Notes under the pieces: model-generated
Database searches by the model: none
The model's input: the letters and a program-made list of their open reading frames with translations, nothing else
What the model was told of the DNA's origin: nothing
Position numbers and translations under genes: made by a program
Assembly (NCBI RefSeq): GCF_037975245.1
Contig: NC_092562.1
Span: 29,525,554-29,589,553, forward strand
From: Apostichopus japonicus
Lineage: Eukaryota; Echinodermata; Holothuroidea; Aspidochirotida; Stichopodidae
Direction of reading: 5' to 3'
DNA: 64,000 nucleotides
Part shown: positions 38,401 through 50,400 of the stretch, in pieces
Layout: each line of letters starts with the position of its first letter
How positions within the stretch are numbered: position 1 is the stretch's first letter

Positions 38401-41400
38401 TACATCGTTACTGAACTTCAGGATCAACTAACATCAAACAATCTATCAAAAAACAAGGGAGCAAGCTGCTCTAAACATATAAACCAATAGGAATCTTCCT
38501 TTCTCTGTTTGAAGTTAAAGGAACGGGCCAAAATGTAATTTAAGTTTTGACTGATGCAAAAACAGCATTCCAATCAAACTTGCTTTCGATTCTCATTTCT
38601 AATTCCTACCTGACCTTATCTAGATAATCCTGCTCATTTGTTGGTGTGGTGTAAACCTTACCCATCCACATAATTTACAAGTTAAAACAATGCCCAGTCC
38701 AAAGTTAGAAAGATGCACCTATGACATCACACTTGTTTGCTTCAAGCTCACTTCTAGTAATGAATGTGACAACTTAAACCATTGTTCAACATTTGAAAAA
38801 CTACAAAGTAGGTAACAATTCCAGATTTTGATTGCATACCTAAATTTTGTTCCATTTTATCTGTCCAGAAGCCTCATGCTGTTTTTTTTTTTTTAAGTAA
38901 ATAAAAAATCCAAAGGATAGATCGAGTTTGCTGGTTATTCGTTAAACCTTGCGAACAGATTTCCTCAATTACTGTAGGGTTTTCATTACTATGGATGTTA
39001 TCATACACTTTGGTTTCTTCTCCATGGGCACAGATTCCATCGGAAAAAGATTTGGTGAAGCTACACAGTAAGGTAATTTATGCCATGCAGTCGAGGAGAC
39101 GAACTTCCACCCAGTGGGACATTCTGGTTGAAAAGGCGTTTGAATTGGAGGATGTAAAGAGCAATGAATCCAACCATTCCAAGTAAGTAGAACCCTCTAT
39201 ACAGAAATATATATGTAGTTTGCAGTATTGTCTGAAATATGATCAGTTTTACCATTGAAAAAGAAGCTATAAAAGTTTCATTCACGGAGGTGTTTTCACG
39301 GAGGTGTTATTCATGGAAGTGTTTTTCTTTCGAAAGTCCCACAAATCCTTGTCAATCAACTGATGCAGTAGTTTAACAAATTACCTTTTTATCTTACGAT
39401 GAGCAAATTAGAACTGATTGCAATATTTTCGACGAATTAAAGAACAAAAGCTTCAAGACGATTGTTTTGTACCATGATAAATTGCAATGTAATTTCTCAG
39501 TTACTCTTTTGTTGTTGATTTATTTGATTTCTCATCTAGAGAAGAAATAGCTATGAAAGTGGAGCCTTTCTCTCACTTTTGGTCCTTCATGATTTTTTTC
39601 TCTTGCAGGAATTACCACCACACCTATGACCCGAACTATAACGGCTTGAAGAGTTACATCTGTACACCTAACGTGGAGTGGCACTGGAGGATTCTGCTGA
39701 TGCCGACCATTCTCAAGGTGGTGGCCGTGGTGTTAGTCATCGGTTCCGTTATGGTCATCTGGTGTGAGATGACTTTCTTCTGTCTCAGTCCAAACCTGTC
39801 TCTTTTCTCCATATTCGTGGATTCAGCCAATAGTAAAAATAATTATTTAGTGATAGAGGTAAGTTAAAACTAATTCATACATGATTTACTTAAATAGAAA
39901 AAAAAGTTTAACCTACAGAAAATTCTGTGTCCCACAAATATAATAGAAGGTATCATTGTGTTAATTAGCAACTTCTTTGAATCACTTGGGATATTACGGT
40001 GGATTTAAGGTAGGCTAAAGTAAGGGATTATATGTTAGGCACCCTGTCGTTTATCTCGAATGGTAAAATATGATGCCTGCAGATTTTATCAGATACAGTC
40101 CAATCATGTTTACTTTAATTTACATGTTGACGTCTAGAGGGGAATTTCTTTTAGATTATTACCATCTTGATTCCCAAATCTTTGGCAAGAAGGTGATCCA
40201 TGGTAAATACAGGGGAAATGAACTAGTTAATTTCATGAATATTCATAAAGTTAAATTTATGCTAATCTTCCTTTCTTTTATTTTGCAGATCATATGTATT
40301 GTTATCATGGCATTTCTCAGTGTGTGCTCCTACTACACCGTGTTTAAAATTAGAATATTTGATTTTTACCTTCTGGCTCCGCATCACCAAACAGACGAGA
40401 ATAGTTTACTCTTTTGTGGCATGTGAGTCATTTTTACAGATTTTTTATTCACAATATATTTTGCTTAGGCTTTCAGGTCACTTTGTTTGTTAAATTTTTC
40501 ATACAATTATGAGTGAGATTAATTCTTGCATTTGGCTATCTTACTTTATGATGTGATGCTCTTTGCTAATTTTCCAGACAAAATGCAGTGTTAATTTATA
40601 TAAATTGCAAAATGAGAGAAATCTGTCTTGTAGAAGTATTTGGCAAATGCACTCACTACACATTGCTGCCCAAAACATACAATATGTACCCCATGCATCA
40701 TTTTCTAAAAATGTACAAAAATATATTCTCCCCCCCCCTCCCCCCTAATTTTTACTGACATATCTTTTGCTCTAATAAAGGCAATTGAATCTTTTAGGAT
40801 GCAGGGGTATTAATAATGTATGTCACTGTTGAATTCTGTGATTTATGTATTTTTTAGCTAAACAATTTTTAGCAATTGTTATATTTATAGCAATACCAGG
40901 ATACCAGCAAACTGTAGCAAGCTACTGTACAGGGTATTGGTGTTGGTGTTATTAATGAGAAAACAACTCTATAGAACCAATTTGTTTCTTTCTTTATCTC
41001 TGTTTCTTTTGTTCCGCTTCTCCCATTCTTATTTTTATCTTTTCTGTGGCCAGTTTTATTAATGTAGTTTAAAGGTGAACTCTTTGATCCATCTCCCAAC
41101 TTCGAAACTTACTCTGCCACTTAAATATGAAATACTGATTTTTTTTAAAATTATTATTATTTTTTTTTTTTATAGTTTTGTTGAAAAGTAGTTGAAAAGA
41201 AATGGTGTGATCTGTGGTGTTGTTGTTTCAGACACAAGTAAAATCAACTTCCTTTTGCTCTTTCGAAAAACTGGACAATTTTGCACAATTAATCGTTTTT
41301 AGGCAAAGTCAGAATTTGTCAACTCCCAGTATCGGAAGACAACAGAAAAACAACACCAATCAACAGATTGATGTGTCAATGATTAACCATGTCAGGGGTC

Positions 41401-44400
41401 ATTTGAAAATGTCACTTCCTTATTAAGAAAAAGAGTTCCGAAAGTAATAAAATACTGGTCATAAGTAACAATGCCAAACCTACTAATGTTTCTCTTTTGT
41501 GTTTTACACACAGGATGCTCTGCCGTCTCACCCCACCTCTGTGTCTGAATTTTCTTAGTTTAATCCACTTGGACACCAGGACGGATGAGTTAGAGACAGC
41601 TTATACAGGGGTAAGTGGCACTCAGAGATGTGTGGGTGGAGGAAGTGGTCTTTAGGATCGGACTTGAAATGGTACTTAATTAAAATGGTACTTCAGTCAG
41701 AATAGGATGTGAGTGAAGAATATCTCAATTAATCAATTACTTGGGATGAGAACGGGCCGGTTTGCTGAGACTCTGGAAAAAGATCATTTTGTAAAGTGAA
41801 GTAGACTGCTGATTGGTTTAGCTTTTTTTCGACTAACTGCTGATTGGATTAGCTTTACAGAGACTTTCACATGACTTAATCATATTCAGACAACTAGCTT
41901 TAAAGCAGCATTTTGCGTCCTTTTCTATGATTTTTCTCAACCTCACTGACTTCACTATGCCATAACGACATACATAACTAGCTTATCTATTTATATTTTA
42001 CTTCAAATGGTGGCATAAAAGTCGAAAAAATTGCAACTTTGAACTTTGTTGTTCTCCAAGATATTTCCTCGCCCATAATATGAATATTTAAACACTACGA
42101 ACGTCATTGACAGATACGTAATATAACACCACGCTTGATTTGTGTAAAGTCTATATGGCAGTTGTACCAGAGAGTTGCATAACAACTCCCTGGTTGTACC
42201 AACGCAAAGTCTTGAATCTATTTTTAGCAACGGCTCATAACTAAACCTGCATCTCTGATTGGTTGAATTCAAACTAGTGGGTTTGGGAACTGAATGCGAT
42301 TAATTTTGTATGTGGAATACTCGCCAATTAACGTTTTTGGCAGGGAAAAACTTGGCTAATAACTTAATTTGCTGTTTTGTGATTTGATGTATGTAAAAAA
42401 CTCGATGGACATGTCAAAAAAGTAGAAAACGGCGACCAAACGCAAAATGCTCATGAATAAACATACTATTCACTGATTGGTGGAATTCAAACTAGTGGAT
42501 TTGGAGATATGAAAACTTTGTCGAGGACACTTTTACTCGTTATCGACATAAATCGTTAATTACTCGCTAATTAACGCTCTTGGCAGGGTGAAACTTGGAT
42601 GGTATCTCAGTTTGCTGTTTTATGATTGATACATCTAAAAAAATCGATGCACACGTTAAAAAGGTGGAAAAAAGCGACCCAACGCAAAATGCTGCTTTAA
42701 TTCAGTGTGAAAACTATGATTTTGTTTTTGTTGTATTTTTTATTCTGTCACTGTAGATTTATTCCTTGAAGTATACAATCCTATTATGGTTTCTTTCATT
42801 TTATGTCTGTATGTGAGAAAGTACCAATATTTAATATATTAATAGGGGAGCTCCACATTGCATTACACAGTAAACATCTCAGTTTTGTCCTACCTCCTGT
42901 TTTTGAAAGGCCACTAGTTGTGTGTGCTGTGTGGATGCTCACACAATTAAATATAAGTTTCACGTCACAACGGATATAAAGGCTCATGAAAAATTCCTGC
43001 CTTAACACTCGGTTTAAACCCACAACACTTCGTAGCAGATAGTACCTAAATAAGAGTCGTGGCTTAAGTTGCCATGGTTACAACTGGTCACATGCATGTG
43101 TGAGCATAAAGGTCATAGTGGTCATACATAGCCTTGCCATGATAACTACATGCATGTTGGAGAGGTTAAAGGTCATAGTGGTCGTACATAGCCTTGTCAT
43201 TGTAACAACATGCATGTTGAGATGAGAGGGTAAAGGTCATAGTGGTCATACATAGCCTAGCCATGATAACTACATGCATGTTAGAGATGAGAGGGTAAAG
43301 GTCATAGTGGTCATACATAGCCTAGCCATGATAACTACATGCATGTTAGAGATGAGAGGGTAAAGGTCATAGTGGTCATACATAGCCTAGCCATGATGAC
43401 TGGTGTGGAGAAGTGAGTGGAATTTTGATATGAAATACTTTCAGCTTACTTAAAAAATTTGAGCTAAATTTAGTAGAAACAACAGAACTGTAAGTTTAGG
43501 TTAGGAAAGCTGTTTTGCAAGGTAGTATCTTCCACCTTTTAACTTATAAAGCAATCATAAATATTACCTGTAAAGAACTGTGACAAAGTGACATTAAGAA
43601 CAAAGTTTCTAGGTGCCAGTGTGAAAACTTTGAGGAAGTTATCCTTCTTAGCTATCTTGAAGTGATGATCCCCTTGGATGGTTTCTCTTTGTCAGGTGAT
43701 GGGAAGACATCTCGACCTATTGCCCTTCATTCAGTCCGGTTTCAACGTCTATTATCCGATCATCGTAGCCGTCCTCTGCCTGGCCACTTACTTCCATCTA
43801 GGGAGTCGCTGCCTCTCCTGTCTCGGCTTCCAACAGTTTGTGGGAGACGACGATATGACAGAGGACATGATAGAAGAAGGTCACCAACTCATGAAAAGAG
43901 GTAATCCTCAAAATATGTGTGTCTGCTTGGAGGGACGAAACAAGGTGGTAAATAAATGTAGTTTGGTTTATGAATCAAGGTAATAACTGACATGGTAGAA
44001 GAAGGTCACCAACTCATGAAAAGAGGTAAACATCAAAATATGTGTGTCTTCTTGGAGGGAAGAAACAAGGGAGTAAATAAATGTAGTTTGGTTTATGAAT
44101 CAAGGTAATAAGTGACATGATAGAAGAAGGTCAACTCATGAAAAGAGGTAATCATCCAAATATGTGTGTCTGCTTGGAGGGAAGAAACAGGGTGGTAAAT
44201 AAATTTAGTTTGGTTTATGAATCAAGGTAATAAGTGACATGGTAGAAGAAGGTCACCAACTCATGAAAAGAGGTAATCATTAAAATATGTGTGTCTGCTT
44301 GGAGGGAAGAAACAAGGGAGTAAATAAATGTAGTTTGGTTTATGAATCAAAGTAATAACTGACATGGTAGAAGAAGGTCACCAACTCATGAAGAGAGGTA

Positions 44401-47400
44401 ATCCTCAAAATATGTGTGTCTGCTTGGAGGGAAGAAACAAGGGAGTAAATAAATGTAGTTTGGTTTATGAATCAAAGTAATAACTGACATGGTAGAAGAA
44501 GGTCACCAACTCATGAAGAGAGGTAATCCTCAAAATATGTGTGCCTGCTAGGAGGGAAGAAACAAGGGAGTAAATAAATGTAGTTTGGTTTATGAATCAA
44601 AGTAATTAGTGACATGGTAGAAGAAGGTCACCAACTCATGAAAAGAGGTAATCATTAAAATATGTGTGCCTGCTAGGAGGGAAGAAACAAGGGAGTAAAT
44701 AAATTTAGTTTGGTTTATGAATCAAGGTAATAAGTGACATGGTAGAAGAAGGTCACCAACTCATGAAAAGAGGTAATCCTCAAAATATGTGTGTCTGCTT
44801 GGAGGGAAGAAACAAGGGAGTAAGTAAATGTAGTTTGGTTTATGAATCAAAGTAATAACTGACATGGTAGAAGAAGGTCACCAACTCATGAAGAGAGGTA
44901 ATCCTCAAAATATGTGTGCCTGCTAGGAGGGAAGAAACAAGGGAGTAAATAAATGTAGTTTGGTTTATGAATCAAAGTAATTAGTGACATGGTAGAAGAA
45001 GGTCACCAACTCATGAAAAGAGGTAATCATTAAAATATGTGTGTCTGCCTGGAGGGAAGAAACAAGGTGGTAAATAAATGTAGTTTGGTTTATGAATCAA
45101 AGTAATTAGTGACATGATAGAAGAAGGTCACCAACTCATGAAAAGAGGTAATCATCAAAATATGTGTGCCTGCTAGGAGGGAAGAAACAAGGGAGTAAAT
45201 AAATGTAGTTTGGTTTATGAATCAAAGTAATAAGTGACATGGTAGAAGAAGGTCACCAACTCATGAAAAGAGGTAATCCTCAAAATATGTGTGCCTGCTA
45301 GGAGGGAAGAAACAAGGGAGTAAATAAATGTAGTTTGGTTTATGAATCAAGGTAATAAGTGACATGATAGAAGAAGGTCAACTCATGAAAAGAGGTAATC
45401 ATCCAAATATGTGTGTCTGCTTGGAGGGAAGAAACAGGGTGGTAAATAAATTTAGTTTGGTTTATGAATCAAGGTAATAAGTGACATGGTAGAAGAAGGT
45501 CACCAACTCATGAAAAGAGGTAATCCTCAAAATATGTGTGCCTGCTAGGAGAGAAGAAACAAGGGAGTAAATAAATGTAGTTTGGTTTATGAATCAAAGT
45601 AATAAGTGACATGGTAGAAGAAGGTCACCAACTCATGAAAAGAGGTAATCCTCAAAATATGTGTGCCTGCTAGGAGGGAAGAAACAAGGGAGTAAATAAA
45701 TGTAGTTTGGTTTATGAATCAAAGTAATAAGTGACATGGTAGAAGAAGGTCACCAACTCATGAAAAGAGGTAATCCTCAAAATATGTGTGCCTGCTAGGA
45801 GGGAAGAAACAAGGGAGTAAATAAATGTAGTTTGGTTTATGAATCAAGGTAATAAGTGACATGATAGAAGAAGGTCAACTCATGAAAAGAGGTAATCATC
45901 CAAATATGTGTGTCTGCTAGGAGGGAAGAAACAAGGGAGTAAATAAATGTAGTTTGGTTTATGAATCAAGGTAATAAGTGACATGGTAGAAGAAGGTCAC
46001 CAACTCATGAAAAGAGGTAATCCTCAAAATATGTGTGCCTGCTAGGAGGGAAGAAACAAGGGAGTAAATAAATGTAGTTTGGTTTATGAATCAAGGTAAT
46101 AAGTGACATGGTAGAAGAAGGTCACCAACTCATGAAAAGAGGTAATCCTCAAAATATGTGTGCCTGCTAGGAGGGAAGAAACAAGGGAGTAAATAAATGT
46201 AGTTTGGTTTATGAATCAAGGTAATAAGTGACATGATAGAAGAAGGTCAACTCATGAAAAGAGGTAATCATCCAAATATGTGTGTCTGCTTGGAGGGAAG
46301 AAACAGGGTGGTAAATAAATTTAGTTTGGTTTATGAATCAAGGTAATAAGTGACATGGTAGAAGAAGGTCACCAACTCATGAAAAGAGGTAATCATCAAA
46401 ATATGTGTGTCTGCTTGGAGGGAAGAAACAAGGGAGTAAATAAATGTAGTTTGGTTTATGAATCAAAGTTATAAGTTACAGGTATACCGAGAGCAGTAAA
46501 CACATGAATTGATGTAATCAGCTAAAGTATAAGACTTGAAATGAGAAACTATTTGTAGAAAGGAAACAGTAAAAGGCAAACACATAGGTCCAACTCCATC
46601 TGAATAGCTTGTTCCATTTGCTGTGGTTACAGAATTAATTCCTTTTATTTGGATGAATAAATTGCATGATAATCTGTGATATAATACATGGACTATACCC
46701 CCATACCCCCATAGACCATACCCCATACATACATGGACTATACCCCCAAACTGCTTGTGTGTTTCTTTAAAGTTGAAATGAAATGTTCACAACCTTTGAC
46801 AATAAGTCAACTTTTTTGTGACATCTGCAACGGTTTCTCCCCGACAGAAAAGAGAAAACGAGAAAGAGCCCTGAAAAGCGAAAGCAGGAAAAGGTACATT
46901 GAGAAAATAAAACCGAGAGAAAATGGTCAGAGGCTGGAGAATTTAAACTCCCATAGCGACAGAAGCTTTAACCGGGAAGCTGCATCAGGTGAGTAGTTTT
47001 GTCATAGGTATCAATGTCTAAATGGAGCACCAAATGCATGCCGTGTAGGTGGTTAAGCAATGTTTTGTGTTTGGTTACGACTAAGCAGCAATCTGTCCAA
47101 ATGGACAAAGAATCAAGCCACATTTTGACTGCAATCTATTAAAGCTTTGACACGTTCCTACCTCTGTTTCACACCCAAAAGTACAGATTATCAGCAATTA
47201 ACCAACAACTCTCTTTCCATATTTCAACATGTTTCATCAAGAATCTCTTGTTTCATTAAGTGTAGATTACACGAAAGTCTCTGAACACACTAATGTCGCA
47301 GACATGTGATATTTAGTCAATTTTCTTTATTAGTTTTAAATGAATATTGAAACTGGTTGAACTAAGAAAGTGCTTGTTTAATAGGATTACACCATGAACA

Positions 47401-50400
47401 AACATTCAACTGCTGCATTGAGGGTGTGCCGTTGTACAATAACAAGCTTCATCAACGCATCACTCAGTCTCCATATCACACATTATGTACTGCTTTAGTA
47501 AATGTCTGCTGCAAAATATTCAATTGTTTTCAAACTTTCGTGGAAGTTTTGTGCTTGGTGATAGCATTCATTCATCAACTTGTATTGTCAGTATATTATG
47601 TTGTTGTATCAACATTATAGCATGTTAGCATTACGGCAGCAGATGTGCTGAAAAAACCCACCAAAGTTTCTCTCCAACTACAACAGGAATATGATAAAAA
47701 CAAAACTGTGCTCAGACTTAGGAAACTTCAAGCTATTTACTTGGCTAAATGCCAGGGGATTATGTCACATGCCAGTGGAAATAAGTCTCTTGCATTTTGC
47801 TGCCGTTGCAAGAGTAATGTTGCTTTTGTATTGATCAAAAGAAAGTGAAAGTTGGAATTGATTCAAAGCAAATGAAAAGTGGGAATATTAAATTTAGTCA
47901 TTACCTGTTTTTGCTCTATCGGTTCATAGCAAAGGGCTAAAATTGTGAAGTTCTTCTAGGCCTGGTGCTTTTCCACGAAGTGTGGAGGGGTGAGCTAATG
48001 AGCTGCATTAACTTCCGTGCCAAAAATAATCCCAAAATGGCAGCAGCGACCTCTTGACATCCTTCTTTCCCTTTCATCAGTTGAAGTTGTCAAGATTAAG
48101 TTAGCTTCAGCCTGTTGCACACACTACCAATCAACATTCAACTCATAAGTTGTTACGTTAAAATTGTGGGTAGTCTTGCAGTGTGCATATAGATGCTGAA
48201 GATTAGGCCTGATTGAAATGTTGAACATCAGTTTTAAGGAACGTCAGCTTCAGTCGGGCACACTGAACGTGTAGAGGTGTCCGCAGTGTGAGGTGGTTCA
48301 CTACTAAATATGGTACAGATTGAACAAATGTAGGCAATCTTGGGTACTTAATTTACATGCGACCTAAACGAGCTACGGTTGTTAACAGTAAACGGCCATT
48401 GCGTTCGCTATTCAGTCATTCAGTGTGCGTCCGAGGGTCTTCACAACACTCGAAAACTAGGTCATAAGGGTCAAGTAAAGTCAGGTCATGATAAGTCGAT
48501 CAGTGTGCGGCTTGCTTTAAAGCAAGTGCATTATCGTTAGTGAGCAAGATATTTAGGTGAGAGTTTTGCGTTTGTTTACCACTGATATGCTTTCAGAGTA
48601 TAAGCTATCGTAGTTTGCGTAGCAATCACAAAAGTGTGTTTTATGAAACCTGCCAAACTTTCAAACTGCTGACATACTGCAGGCTTGAAACCAATAGGAT
48701 GAAGACTGGAGGTGACCAATTTATATACCCTACTCCTGCTAGTAGTATAGGTACATAGTAGAACAATATAGTTAAGTGGATATAATCTTAGACCCTCTTG
48801 ATGCATTAACATGTCATAGCTCATCATATGAGGAATGTAACTCACTGCTGTTTCACCTCCTATCTTTAAGGTGGTAGCCTCGTCCACCCAGCAGCTATTG
48901 GTTCCACCTATGGTTCTTAACATTTTGTTACCCTGACACTCTTCGCAGGAAAATCTGCCATTGTTATGGGATGTCAGTATATCAAGAATTCATTTATAAG
49001 CCCTAGTCTAAGCTAGGCATAATAACATATCACATGAGCCCACTACCATGCCATGACTGATGTGCCTAGCCCTAGTCTAAGCTAGGCATAATAACACATA
49101 ACACAGGCCACTACCCTGCCATGAATGATGTGCCCAACCCTAGTCTAAGCTAGGTATAATAACACATAACACGAGCCCACTACCCTGGCATAACTGATGT
49201 GCCCAACCCTAGTCTTAAGCTAGGCATAATAACACATAACACAAGCCCACCACCCTGCCATGACTGATGTGCCAAGCCCTAGTCTAAGCTAGGCATAATA
49301 ACATATCACATGAGCCCACTACCATGCCATGACTGATGTGCCTAGCCCTAGTCTAAGCTAGGCATAATAACACATAACACAGGCCACTACCCTGCCATGA
49401 ATGATGTGCCCAACCCTAGTCTAAGCTAGGTATAATAACACATAACACGAGCCCACTACCCTGGCATAACTGATGTGCCCAACCCTAGTCTTAAGCTAGG
49501 CATAATAACACATAACACAAGCCCACCACCCTGCCATGACTGATGTGCCAAGCCCTAGTCTAAGCTAGGCATAATAACATATCACATGAGCCCACTACCA
49601 TGCCATGACTGATGTGCCTAGCCCTAGTCTAAGCTAGGCATAATAACACATAACACAGGCCACTACCCTGCCATGACTGATGTGCCAAGCCCTAGTCTAA
49701 GCTAGGCATAATAACATATCACATGAGCCCACTACCATGCCATGACTGATGTGCCTAGCCCTAGTCTAAGCTAGGCATAATAACACATAACACAGGCCAC
49801 TACCCTGCCATGAATGATGTGCCCAACCCTAGTCTGAGCTAGGCATAATAACACATAACACAAGCCCACCACCCTGCCATGACTGATGTGCCAAGCCCTA
49901 GTCTAAGCTAGGCATAATAACATATCACATGAGCCCACTACCATGCCATGACTGATGTGCCTAGCCCTAGTCTAAGCTAGGCATAATAACACATAACACA
50001 GGCCACTACCCTGCCATGACTGATGTGCCAAGCCCTAGTCTAAGCTAGGCATAATAACATATCACATGAGCCCACTACCATGCCATGACTGATGTGCCTA
50101 GCCCTAGTCTAAGCTAGGCATAATAACACATAACACAGGCCACTACCCTGCCATGAATGATGTGCCCAACCCTAGTCTAAGCTAGGTATAATAACACATA
50201 ACACGAGCCCACTACCCTGGCATAACTGATGTGCCCAACCCTAGTCTTAAGCTAGGCATAATAACACATAACACAAGCCCACCACCCTGCCATGACTGAT
50301 GTGCCAAGCCCTAGTCTAAGCTAGGCATAATAACACATAACATGAGCCCACTACCCTGCCATGACTGATGTGCCTAGCCCTAGTATAACTTAGGCATAAT

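Noticed and set aside
43900..46474. Copies of the exon-10 end as alternative cassette exons of LMBRD2
   Set aside because: The copies have donors but no polypyrimidine tract and AG acceptor in front, and their 125-bp spacing would shift the frame.
48576..48923. 115-codon frame on the minus strand inside LMBRD2 intron 11
   Set aside because: It lies in intronic DNA next to satellite arrays. I recognise no domain, and the codon pattern gives no sign of constraint.
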